From Adiantum capillus-veneris (Eukaryota > Streptophyta > Polypodiopsida > Polypodiales > Pteridaceae): 64,000 nucleotides of DNA. Below, one piece after another: positions 44,695-55,300 of the stretch. Positions within the stretch are counted from its first letter, which is position 1. Each line of letters starts with the position of its first letter. The position numbers were made by a program, and so were the translations under genes. The stretch is taken from NCBI GenBank assembly GCA_014529385.2, contig CM043970.1, positions 48,263,779 to 48,327,778 on the forward strand, written 5' to 3'. Below the pieces are notes generated by a model. That model saw only the letters and a list, made by a program, of their open reading frames with translations. It did not search any database and was not told where the DNA came from.

Positions 44695-45082
44695 TGGATA
44701 AGGGCCAAGAAGCCGCGTATTTTGCAGAGACTGTAAGCTCAGAAGATACACTCACAAAGGAAGTTTCTGATAATAGTTCTCCGCAAAGAGGAGTTTTGCA
44801 GGGCAGGTAGCATCGAGCTCTAAAATGAAACTTTCTGCCAGTGGAGAAGAAGACAAGGATGTGCTAGTTGATGAAGATTACATTGCAGAGAAGTATGAAG
44901 AAAACAAAGGGTTACTTATCACGCAATGGTGCAGCCTTTTTGTTTTAATCTCACTCTTAGTATGCACTAACAAAATACAACGGCTGGAGAGGGTGACTTT
45001 TCTTGGTCTAAATTTGTGGCGATGGCAGGCTCTAACCCTGGTTATATTTTGCGGACATCTTATATCAGGATGGATTATGAAG
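44695..45082 (+). CDS. MscS-like (MSL) mechanosensitive channel exon, putative and possibly broken
   Basis: A 44695 ATG frame (MDKGQEAAYFAETVSSEDTL) runs to a stop near 44809; a second frame, open from about 44777, continues SASGEEDKDVLVDEDYIAEK and two likely membrane spans, LFVLISLLVCTN and then LWRWQALTLVIFCGHLISGW. The stretch RVTFLGLNLWRWQALTLVIF lines up well with plant MSL8/9/10-type proteins just before their 'FLIERNF' segment. The frame ends at an AAG/gttagt donor (45082/45083). MSL proteins are stretch-gated anion channels of plasma or organelle membranes. A one-base change near 44800 would be needed to join the two frames. No downstream exon was recognised up to 46.8 kb, so this may be an isolated gene fragment. 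Confidence 0.55.
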
Positions 45083-46784
45083 GTTAGTGCTCCTTAACGT
45101 GTCAATTTAGAACCACAGAATACATTGGCAAAAGAAGAGACCTATGGAAATCTTGCATACAAACCATTCAAATAAGGTGCTAGTTTTAGGAATGAGCTTG
45201 TGCTGTTCAGGGAATAGAATCTATATGTGAGTATTTCTCTGCATCATTGAATGCAGATTTGCAGAAATCAATTCAGTTATGTGCTTTTTAAGAAGAGTTT
45301 GCATTTGTGACTATATAAGTTTATGTGACTATATAAGTTTATGCAACTGCATGTCTTGTTTGCCATATGAAAGGTCTCCCTGCTTTATTAACTTGCGAGC
45401 TCCATCCCAAATAATCAGTCTTCTGGAAAGTCAAAGTGCCTTCTTACTACTGCGAGAACCTCGGAAAAAAAAAGAGTTATCCAACTGTATTTACAAACTC
45501 TCAGAAATGTTCTAATACAAGAAACCATGGAGAGAATTAGGATGATACACTGGGGCCAACATGGAGGTGTGTTCATCTGTCTAGGCTGTCTATTCTCAGC
45601 TCACAAGAAGTAGGGCAAGTTAATCAAGTCTTGGTTCAATGTTGCTTCTTTGCTATCTTTCAAAGAGAATAAGGCTTCTTCAATCTCCCTTCAGCACACC
45701 GTTACCCAGTTGTCTGCCAAGTGAACTGGCCGAAACATACTTTGCACATGGTGCCTCAAAAAGCACCATCCTGTTGTATAAGCAAAAGTGCCATCTATCT
45801 CTTAAGATGTTTTTATTCTACTCTAGCAATGCTGTTAAAGGTACCATTCTCTGATACTAAGGTATGAAGTCTCCCCTTATGTAAATTCACATTTGCGCAT
45901 TAAATCTGTTCAAGAGGTGAACGTAGCCAGCAAAATGGTTGATAGTAAATAGGCATGTTAGGCTCATACGTATTAGAGATTGATTGCCTATTTTTTTCTT
46001 GAAGATATTGCAGAGGGAATAATGTGTCGTGCTCTCTACTGTGGGTGCTCCTCAGTGCCATGTGCGTGAAATCTCACTCCAACAGAATGAAAACACTGTA
46101 GACAATGAACAATAGAGCAATTAAGCGACTCAACAGTAGAACCTGAATAGCATGGGACTCGACTAACTCAAATGAACTTGTACAGACTCTGGTTGGCAGC
46201 ACACTCTGCTCCAAGCCCAAAACTCACGAGTCCAATGGGCGTGTCGAGGCTCAAAATGTGCAGGGGAGAATGCAGATGTGTGGTATAGACTCGACACGAC
46301 GCTAGACTCAAGACTCATAAAACCATCTAAAACAGTGTGACCAGACTAAAGCAAATATGAGCATATATACAACGAAAAAGGGCAGCCAATGGATAACTCA
46401 AATATCTTTGGCAGTCCAGCTACACCTATCTCCAAACTGTGGCGGGGAAGAATTGGCCACGGTGTCCTCTAGACCACCACTCCTGCCATGTGTCGAGTCC
46501 ACCCAGTGTGAACCCACGACCAACTGTAACCGCCTTTCCATGCAAAGTGACTGTACCCAACTACAAGTTGCCCGCCACAAGACCACTCACCGTCCTAGAG
46601 AGTGGTGGTGTCTACCGTGAGCTTAGAAGGAGAATCTTAGACTAATTTCACCGAACGAAAATAGTAGCAAATTGAACTCAGAACTGTCACAGTAGACTAT
46701 TGTCCCTCAACTACTGCAACCGCTACACGTTGTGTTGGGCAAATTCCACAAGGTCTGATGTTTTGTGCACCCACAACCAGATAC
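45083..46784. other. Spacer or intron, no further exon recognised
   Basis: If the MSL exon is real this may be its intron. A cag acceptor before 45257-45265 leads into RNQFSYVLFKKS, too weak to call an exon. A short duplication (gactatataagtttatg) lies near 45308-45342. Confidence 0.35.
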
Positions 46785-47200
46785 ATAGATAGGGGCGAGG
46801 GCGAGGTAGGTAGGGGCCAGTCTGTAGGTGGGTAGGGGTGAGAGATGGAGAGGGGGTGGGTAGGGGTGAGAGGAGGGTGGGTAGGGGCGAGGGAGTGTTC
46901 TAGGGGTGGGTAGGAGTGAGAGGAGTGTGGGTAGGGGCGAGGGGGGTGGTGGGGGACGAGAGAGGGAGGGAGGGAGGGGTGGGTAGGGGCGCCCGGGGGG
47001 GGGGGGGGGGGGGGGGGTGGGGCGGGGCGGGGGTGGGGGTGGGGTTGGGGAGGGACGAGAGGGGAAGGGGGGTGGGTAGGGGCAAGGGAAGAGAGAGTAG
47101 GGCCGAGGGGGTAGGGGTTGGTTAGGGGCGAGGGTAGAGAGAGTAGGAGTAGGCTTGGTAGGGGCGAGGGTGGGGGTAGGGGTGAGGGAAGATAGTGGAG
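46785..47200 (+). repeat. G-rich GGGTAGGGGCGAG minisatellite with 23-G run
   Basis: Variable repeats of about 13-20 bases based on gggtaggggcgag and gggtaggggtgag fill the interval. G is uninterrupted from 46995 to 47017. The plus strand is very G-quadruplex-prone. Pro-rich open frames on the minus strand are artefacts of this. Confidence 0.95.
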
Positions 47201-47229
47201 GCAGTAGGGAGACATAAGATATCTGACCA

Positions 47230-48325
47230 TTTTAAGTGGTTCAAAAATTCAGAGACCTCTGGTGGATGACGCTTAATGTGACCGGTTCCAGGATTTGCGA
47301 GAAAAATGCCCTTTGTGGACCTTGGAAAAACCCTCCCATGCAGATTCCAGACAGGAGGATTCGCAAGCTGTACCATTGCTCGGCTGACTAGAAGTTTTAC
47401 AAAGTAATCTCTTTCAAAATCATCAGTGCTGGACTCTTCCGTAACTTTGAAAGAGTCTAATCTTATCTTCTGTGACATAGACCATAGCAAATAAGACTGT
47501 CTGCTTTGCATCTTGTGTAGCAGTGCTTGGTGGGCATTAGAGTCGCGGAAGTTGTCTCCTGTTATACTGGGTCTGGAGAGGGCACGGCTGAAGATTTCGC
47601 TGTAGGTGAAGAGGTTGATGCATCTAGGAGCAGAGACATCATGAGCTGGAGGCTCATCAATCTTGAAATCAGCATCTTTTTGTTGTATCGCGCCTTGAGG
47701 AAGCTTGGTGAAGGGTAGTACACTAGACATAGAGGAGAGCTTTGTCTTGGTCTGAGAGTTAGACACAGACGGGGCTGAGGTTGAGGTGAGGGTGAACTCC
47801 TGTAAAGGAGATTTCTTACCCTTTCTATGATACTTTCTAGGCGCACCAAGTCCAAAGGCTTCCTCCAGGGGCGCATAGTTATGAGCCTCTGTGACCTCCA
47901 CACTTGCTGTTAGCTCAGGTGGCTCACTGGGTTCAGGTACTATAAAAACATTGGAAGAGAATGTATCCTTAGGCAAAGATTGAATAGAACCCCATAACAA
48001 GGCCAAACTTGGTAGCTTCCAACCACTCCAGCAGATCTTCGTTTGACCCGTCAAGTGGAGTAGGCTGTTCTAGTTCAGTTTTGGATTCCATTGACAAAAA
48101 ACTATGCTGCACTACTGGATCCATGCCTCCTTTAAGTCGAATGGGTTTCATTAGGGAGCCAGGAGTATGTATCCACATTGCATCATGCAATGCTTGAGTG
48201 TGGCGTAGCCATGGTCTACCTATGAGCAAAGGAAATCCTCCCGCAACCTGCGGAAGACGAACCACAACAAAATCCAAGCTAAAGGTGAAATCTTGTACCT
48301 ACAGAGGAACCTTGTCTAGTATGCC
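47230..48325 (-). pseudogene. gypsy-3: protease end and protease-RT linker
   Basis: Minus strand from about 48320: LDFVVVRLPQVAGGFPLLIG then RPWLRHTQALHDAMWIHTPG, the second half of a Ty3/gypsy retropepsin region. A long linker follows in a second frame (TASVEVTEAHNYAPLEEAFG and so on, to about 47230) that I do not recognise beyond its position. No RT follows; the G-rich minisatellite takes its place. The upstream part lies at 50515-50763, beyond the mini-gypsy insertion. Confidence 0.65.
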
Positions 48326-48950
48326 TGTCACAAAGTGATGACGTGGCGGACACCTAATTTCTGGCTGAAACCCTAAAATTCCTGCAAACCCTAAAATCTT
48401 CCAGAAACCCTAATTTGCAGCAAACCCTAATTTCTGGCTGAAACCCTAAATCAGCTAACCCTAAAATCTGCCGGGGGTGCTATGTGGCAGCAGCAATACG
48501 GATTTCCGGAATTTGTGCCGCAAATTGCGCTGACAGCTTTTGGGCGTTGCTTTTTACTCTACGCAAGAGAAAAGGAAGAGAATGCTTTAAGAAAAAAAAA
48601 AGGAGAGCTTGAGAGAGGAGAGATTTTGAGCTCTTATGCTTTTAACTGGAAAGCTTTTGGGGCTCTGCTTTTGGGCATCCCTTGTACTTTTAAATACGTG
48701 GAGAGGGCTTCACTTCTCAGAGCATCTGGACGCAGAGTCTGAGAGTGAAACCCTAGCCATTCTCTTGTACTTTGATCTAATTAATATAAAAAGAAATACT
48801 GAAAGGGGCGCCAGTCTTTGGGGCCAATATCTCTAGGCATGGAACTCCGTCGGGCCAGTGCAAATCTATTGTGATCTGTGAATTGTTTTGAAGTGGTTAT
48901 TTGGTGCTGTCGCGGTTGATTCTTGACTTGGAGTGTCCAAGTCTGTTACA
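48326..48950 (+). repeat. Mini-gypsy 5' LTR
   Basis: U3 carries a cluster of telo-box motifs (AAACCCTAA) at about 48367-48470. The downstream part has aggggcgcc...ggggccaat, as in the chromovirus LTR. Confidence 0.92.
48367..48472 (+). promoter_or_regulatory. Telo-box (AAACCCTAA) cluster
   Basis: Six AACCCTAA motifs within about 105 bases, five of them as AAACCCTAA; a further AAACCCTAG lies near 48749. The 3' LTR has the equivalent cluster near 49943-50042. Telo-boxes are known plant promoter elements bound by Myb-type telomere-repeat proteins. Confidence 0.85.
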
Positions 48951-48951
48951 A

Positions 48952-48963
48952 TGGTATCAGAGC
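48952..48963 (+). promoter_or_regulatory. Mini-gypsy primer-binding site
   Basis: TGGTATCAGAGC, exact initiator tRNA-Met complement, one base after the LTR. Confidence 0.95.
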
Positions 48964-49021
48964 ACGGCCGATTTCTCTTCTACGGGAAATCCGATCCGCG
49001 AATTTTTTTTCCGCGGCACCT

Positions 49022-49311
49022 ATGGCTTCAGGCAATGATCAGTCGACTCCCTCTGCATCTGGAGATGCGGGCAGGGATCACAATGAAGATTCCGGCACGG
49101 AGTATGGCCCGCCTAGGCCTACTCAGGCGGAGCAGCAAGAGATGGAGCGTCGTCAATTGATTGATGATGCAACAAAGATAAAGTCCGGAGGCGGTTCTTG
49201 GTTAAGTTCAAGAATTATCTTGCACTTGATGCGAAGTGGATGGAGGAGGAGGACCTAGCAGATACTCCTCAGATTGTGAAACTTTACCTCGATGCTTTTG
49301 GTTTAGCATAG
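49022..49311 (+). pseudogene. Mini-gypsy Gag-start / Pol-end fusion, frames not aligned
   Basis: From 49022: MASGNDQSTPSASGDAGRDH and on to ATKIKSGG, Gag-like N-terminal sequence. From 49192 in another frame: RFLVKFKNYLALDAKWMEEE, then DLADTPQIVKLYLDAFGLA and a stop at 49311, matching the final residues of the intact chromovirus Pol (YLVKFRNYPPMDAKWMEEGE). The Gag frame itself ends at 49258. Everything between (rest of Gag, protease, RT, RNase H, integrase) is deleted, and the join is out of frame. Confidence 0.8.
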
Positions 49312-49901
49312 TCTACTCCAAATGGAACCCAGAATTCAGCTTGGCCGGAGATCTGGTGCAGTGGGATGCACAAGAGGGGAGTCACTCCACTCCTTTGTCA
49401 AGAGATGCCTTGATTTAGATACTAGAGTCACTGATGTCTCTTTGAGCTTCAGGGATACTGAGAGCTGACAGTACTCTGCTGTATGACTTTATGAAATGGA
49501 ATTCCTGATTATGATACTAATTTGTTCTTGACTTCTTGTGAGTGCAGGAACTGATAGCCGAAATGACTGCATCATTTTGGTTTGATTGATCTCGAATAGA
49601 CGTGGTTGCAATAGGGGTTAGTCAATCGGACATCGATGAGGTCCCGATTGGACCTAGATGTGATTGCTAGCTACATTGCCGATAAATCATGGTCTAAGAT
49701 CCGAATGAATGTTGAATGTCATGTGATGTCTGGTGATGTCCTGTGATGTCGTGTGATGTGACTGTCGATTTGGTACATGTGCTAGATGTGTGTTCCTAGT
49801 ATGTAGGTACTAACAGTCAGTGTCTGCTAAGACGGTTTATGGCTTTTGTTGGTTTTGTAGGCGTAATCGCGGTCGATTACAATGCTTTCAAGAGGGGGGT
49901 A

Positions 49902-50509
49902 TGTCACAAAGTGATGACGTGGCGGACACCTAATTTCTGGCTGAAGCCCTAAAATTCCTGCAAACCCTAAAATCTGCTAGAAACCCTAATTTGCAGCAAA
50001 CCCTAATTTTTGGCTGAAACCCTAAATCAGCTAACCCTAAAATCTGCTAGGGGTGCCACGTGGCAGCAGCAGTACGGATTTCCAGAATTTGCGCCGCAAA
50101 TTGCGCTGACAGCTTTTGGGCATTGCTTTTTACTCTACGCAAGAGAAAAGGAAGAGAATGCTTTAAAAAAAAAAAAGGAGAGCTTGAGAGAGCAGAGATT
50201 TTGAGCTCGAAAGCTTTTGGGGCTCTGCTTTTGGGCATCCCTTGTACTTTTAAATGCTTGGAGAGGGCTTCACTTCTCAGAGCATCTGGACGCAGAGTCT
50301 GAGAGTGAAACCCTAGCCACTCTCTTGTCTTCGATCTGATTAATATAAAAAGAAATACTGAAAGGGGCGCCAGTCTTTGGGGCCAATATCTCTAGGCACG
50401 GAACTCCGCCGGGCCAGTGCAAATCTATTGTGATCTGTGAATTGTTTTGAAGTGGTTATTTGGTGCTGTCGCGGTTGATTCTTGACTTGGAGTGTCCAAG
50501 TCTGTTACA
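49902..50509 (+). repeat. Mini-gypsy 3' LTR
   Basis: 608 bp; differs from the 5' LTR by the 17-bp gap and a few substitutions. Confidence 0.92.
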
Positions 50510-50514
50510 ATGCC

Positions 50515-50763
50515 TAATGGGTAGACTATCCTCTAGTGGGCCAAAGTAACTGTGATGGGAGCAGGGCGGATAGGGTGCAGACCTAAAGCCAACATAATGA
50601 ACTCAGGCATCAAGTTGATGCCAGATCCACCATCCACTACCACTCTTGAGAATTGCCACCCCAAGATGGACACTATGAGACGAGGGCTTCTATAATCAGT
50701 GAGAGGAGAAGCGGGATAGGATATCATATAGGACTCTGATGGTTGCATTGGGAGGTGCTGCCA
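50515..50763 (-). pseudogene. gypsy-3 protease active-site segment
   Basis: Minus strand: SPRLIVSILGWQFSRVVVDG followed by GSGINLMPEFIMLALGL. VVDGGSGINLMPE is the retropepsin active site with D-G-G in place of D-T/S-G, common in plant gypsy. A TAG follows VTLAH. This 249-bp island is the only gypsy-3 sequence between the mini-gypsy and the chromovirus. Confidence 0.75.
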
Positions 50764-50768
50764 CTAGG

Positions 50769-52246
50769 TGTCACCAGCGTGTGACTACTATCTATCCTTT
50801 TTGTTGATTTCTTTCTTATTATCTATTTACTTTCACTTTTTGGAAACACCCCTCGGGAAATCTAACTGCCCTGCATTGCATAGCTAGTGTGGAACTGTCC
50901 AGAGGGAGTCCAGGCCTGAGGGCAAGAGAGCACTAAGGTTGGACAAGGACTATGGTTAGCCAAGTGGGGTCATTGACTAGCCAAAGTGGAATCCTTTGCT
51001 ACAGAGGCTACATTTCAGTTTTGGATGTGGCCACAGTGTACAAAGAGGGTCGGATGACCTAGAAAGATATAATGGCAGCATCTCCTAAAATTTAGGGAAC
51101 TGCTATTTTGGGACCTGAAAATGTCTTCGCGTCATTACGTGCAGTTTGACATGGGGATCATTTTGTTACTCTGTGGCCAAGTCAACAGAGGCTGCAGGTG
51201 AGATATTTTTAGACCCGAGGGTCTAAAGCGGGAAAATGCACAAATGAGTGACACTTGGCACTCTGAGGCCAGTTTACTACTTATAGAGAAGGCAAAAACG
51301 TGATTTATAGCTGGGAGGCTCATTTTGCAAGTCTCTGTCACAGGTTAAGAGCTATGGAGTGCTTGCTTTCCCTCTTATGCACAGTGCGGTGCCAGGAGTG
51401 ATGCCCTGCACGCTACGCACTGCCCTCTCTCTCCCCTTTGGCAGTATGTTATGCCCCTCTAGTGGGCTCTTCATTTGACCAATGTACAGTTGTGGGGGTT
51501 CATGCGCGATTGCCGAGGCAAGAGCCTCTTGCACAGGTACTGGATTAGCCAGCGGCTAATCCCCCCGCAGGTACAAGTGAATTCGGAGAGGTTTCACGCC
51601 AGAAATCTCGTCCGACTCAAAGGGCAAGTAGCCCTACAGGTGCGGGAGCTCGAGGACTTGCTACGGATGCGACCGGCACGCGGAACGGAGCCCGAAACAG
51701 TGAATTACAGCCTGCTGTGTATTTTTGCAGGTTTAGGGTTTTGGCCCTAAACGGACTCTAATACTCCCAGGAGGTTAGGGGACGCAAGGGGTCCGCTGTA
51801 CAGGCGATCTGGCGCATTTTCAGGGCTGAAAACAGAGAATTCAGCGTGCTGCAGATTCTCGACAGGTTTTGCAAAGTGCCCGTATGCGTCAGGAAAGTCA
51901 GTCAATGCGTGGGAATACTGACTGTGAAGGGTTCTAGTACAGTTATGTTGCCGAAATCGGGTTGGAACAGTGGAAATTCAGCCGAGTTTGTGCGGGGCAG
52001 CTTGTAAAGAACCACAGCGTATATTCCCTCTTTTGAACAATAAAGAAATACCGAAAGGGGCGCCTAAGTTAGGGGCCAATCTGGTGTCTGTCTACTCATA
52101 CAGGTGCAATCTAGCAGCCTGTATCCCTCTCCCCTTTGTTGTGTCTTGAAAGTACAGGTAAAATAGACGACTAATAATGGGTGAAAGCTAAATCAAGGTT
52201 TAAAGTAAAGTCTACCGCCCTTTTTGGATTGAACAGGCCGGTTTCA
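50769..52246 (+). repeat. Chromovirus 5' LTR
   Basis: 1478 bp. AATAAA at 52039 is followed by a short stem GGCGCCTA/TAGGGGCC (52059-52066, 52070-52077, one mismatch) and CCAAT. Confidence 0.96.
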
Positions 52247-52264
52247 TGGTTCAATCGACGGGAT
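52247..52264 (+). promoter_or_regulatory. Chromovirus primer-binding site (tRNA not assigned)
   Basis: TGGTTCAATCGACGGGAT begins at the first base after the LTR. TGG complements a tRNA CCA end, but it is not the initiator-Met site used by the mini-gypsy and copia; I could not assign the tRNA. Confidence 0.75.
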
Positions 52265-52354
52265 TAAATCACTTTTTCCCATAGAAGTGAGCCTTGGTCA
52301 GTTTTGGGCTTGAAGACACAGGGGATCATAGACCAGACACAGGGAATTGTAATT

Positions 52355-55300
52355 ATGGCTGACAGACCAGATGATGTGACTGAAGAGGTTTCCTCTTCAC
52401 AGGGTCAACAGACACATGAAGTGGGTGAGTCCTCAAGACCACCACAGACTGATGATGATATATTCAGGACCCAGTTGGTTACTGCTGTGGCTATGTTTAC
52501 ACAAGTAATGCAGAATCCGAGGTTTTTAGCCTTTCTGCAACCTCCTGTTCTGTCTCAGCAAGTTGGGTCATTGGATCATATTCAAATGCCTGTTAAGGCT
52601 CGAGCACAGGTGATTCATACCGCACAGTCAATGGAAACACCTGTACACTTAACGGAGAACATGCAGTCTCCACAACCTATGCCTAAGGTGCAAGAACAAG
52701 TGGCTGAGATGCCAATTTTTCAAGCTGTATCAATTCAGCCCGCCACCTTTCAACAGCCTATAGCTGGTTCTAATGGGCAGGGAAGCAACTTACAGGCTAT
52801 GCAACAAGTCTTCCCACCACCTTCAGTACACCCTGGCTATTTTGGAGGTGGATCCGTATTCCAAAGCATGGCTGGTCATGCACCTGGAAATCAGTTTTAT
52901 ACGCCAGGAACAGTGTTTGGGGGTGCTCAAACGATGATGCCTAACCCCATGTACAGTGTCATGGGTATGCAACCAGGGTTTCAAAGCACTCAGGGACAAT
53001 TTGGGATGCCACAAGCAAATTTTGGTATGGCTGGAATTACAAATCAGCAGCCAAATATGGCATTTCCAGGTCAAGTTAATAGCGGCCAAGGAACACAGAT
53101 GAACCCTATTAGTGTTCCCATGTTTCAGTCACTTCCATATGACAATTTAACGCCGCTGGAGAGGCCAACTCCGTACAAAGAAGGTGGCAAAGGAGTGTCA
53201 TTCACGACCTTTACAGGGTTTGATGACAGGAAGAAGGCTCTTTCATTCCTCCAGCAGTTTGACAAGGCCTATGCAGGGGGAAACTTTACAGAGGCTTCAA
53301 AGGTCCGCAAGGCAGCCACTTTCTTGACAGGGAATGCGGGACAATGGTGGACAACTTTATTGCTTCAAGGGCAAGCTCCGTCCACATGGATTTACTTCAA
53401 GCAGATTTTTGCAGCAGCTTGGTTATCTGATGATTTCGAAGCAGATGTCATGACAGAATGGCACCAGCTTAATGCTGCCACTTGCAGAAATCTGGATGAT
53501 TACAATCGGAAGTTTTGGAAAGCTCTACTTCCAGTAACTTCCTATAGGTTTGTGCCATTGACAGAACAGATTGAAAAATACTGTTGTGGCCTACCCAAAG
53601 GATTGAGAAAGTACTGCACGAAGACAAAAGTCACTACTTTGACGCAGCTCATCGAGGTAGCAAACACTGCCAATGGTTTGCTCAAGGGAGAAGATTGTGA
53701 ATTTAACACTGGCGTCAAGGCAGGATCAGGCAAGAAAAATTCAGCCAAGAAGCACGTTCCCAATGAGGCTCCTAAAGGGACTCAGGAGTCAGCCAACGCA
53801 GGGAAAGACAAAGCTACGGCTGAATCAGAAAAAGGACCAGCAAAGAAATGGAAAAGACGTTTTCCTCGCAAGTCAGAAGAGCAAAAGAAGGTCCTGAGGA
53901 CAGAGAACAAATGCTTTATATGTGAGCAGCCTGGGCACATTGCTTACAACTGTCCTACAAAGAAAAGGCCAGCTGATTCTGATGACAAGGAAGACAAGAA
54001 AGGAAAGAAGCCCATGGCTGGTCTAGTGCCAGATATGGTGGGCAACAAGACAAATTCAGATGCAAGTGAGCTTTGCAGAGCATGGGGAAAGGTCAGGGAT
54101 CAAACAATGCTTATCTTCTTTGATCCAGGTGCCAAAGCCAACTTTATTTCCCCAGAATTGGCTTCAAAGTTGGGAATCAGACCTGAAGAGATGGGGTATA
54201 CAGCAGAGGCAGGTTTGGCATGTCCTGGCCATACAGAGGCTGTGACACCCATCATTGGAAAGTTGCGTCTACATATCCAGTCCTATGTAGATGCTGAAGA
54301 ATTTTACATCATGCCACTGGACGGATGTGATGTGTTGTTAGGTATTCCTTGGTTGTTTCGTGTACAGGGAATCATGGATGCCTACAACAAAAAGATCACT
54401 GTACAGAGCAGGGGAAAGACTCATATTCTGGATGTAAAGCTTAAAGGGGAGTCTATTCCTACTGTATCAGCTTCTGCTATTACTTCTGTAATGAAAAAGC
54501 ATCTTTCTGCGTACTTGGTTTTTGCACGTGAAGTGTCAGATTGTGATGAATCAAATTTATCTGTGCTAGATAAAGAAAGGTCAATGTTTTTACAAGAGTA
54601 CAGTGACTGTTTTTCCGATTCATTACCGTCTCAATTACCGTCAGAGAGACCCGAGGACCATGCGATAAATTTGGTGCCAGGCAGTAGCCCACCGAATAAG
54701 CCTCCGTACAGGGTTAGTGCGGCTCAGCAGAAAAAGATAATGGGCCAAGTACAAGAGCTGTTAGAAAAGGGGCTGATTCAGCCCAGTTCATCTCCATTCT
54801 GTTCTCCAGTGTTGTTGGTGCAGAAAAAAGATGGCTCATGGCGTATGTGCATCGACTACCGTGCACTGAACAAGAATACCATCAAGAATAGGTTCCCTAT
54901 ACCTAGAATTGATGATATTATGGACAAATTAGAAGGAGCAGCTATGTTTAGCAGGATAGATCTAAAGAGTGGGTATCATCAGATCCGCATTAGATCAGAG
55001 GATGTGCACAAGACTGCTTTTAGAACAACGTTTGGCCTTTACGAATTTTTAGTGATGCCCTTTGGTCTCACAAATGCTCCTGCTACGTTTAATAGGATGA
55101 TGGACAGAATTTTCCGTCCACACCAGCAGTTTGTTGGTACGTTCTTTGATGACATGATAGTCTACTCAAAGAATGAAGAGGAGCATAGGCATCACTTGGC
55201 CATTGTGTTCAAAGAGCTACGCAGTCATAGGTTGCTCATCAATGCAAAGAAAAGTGAGTTTTTTCTGGAAGAGATTCACTTTCTGGGACACATTGTCTCA

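Larger units (their letters stand above)
48326..50509 (+). mobile_element. Non-autonomous mini-gypsy (2184 bp) with gag start and chromodomain end only
   Basis: LTRs 48326-48950 (625 bp) and 49902-50509 (608 bp; lacks 17 bp present in the first near 48630) start TGTCAC and end TTACA. The target duplication is ATGCC (48321-48325, 50510-50514). Primer site TGGTATCAGAGC at 48952 and polypurine tract AAGAGGGGGGTA before the 3' LTR. The 951-bp interior has about 55 codons of Gag start and about 40 codons of Pol end. It lies inside gypsy-3 protease, opposite in orientation. Confidence 0.93.

Noticed and set aside
45257-45310. Second exon of the MSL-like gene (after atttgcag)
   Set aside because: The translation RNQFSYVLFKKS does not match the expected continuation well enough and soon hits a stop.
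46697-47230. 177-codon Pro-rich minus-strand frame
   Set aside because: Created by the G-rich minisatellite on the other strand; no domain.
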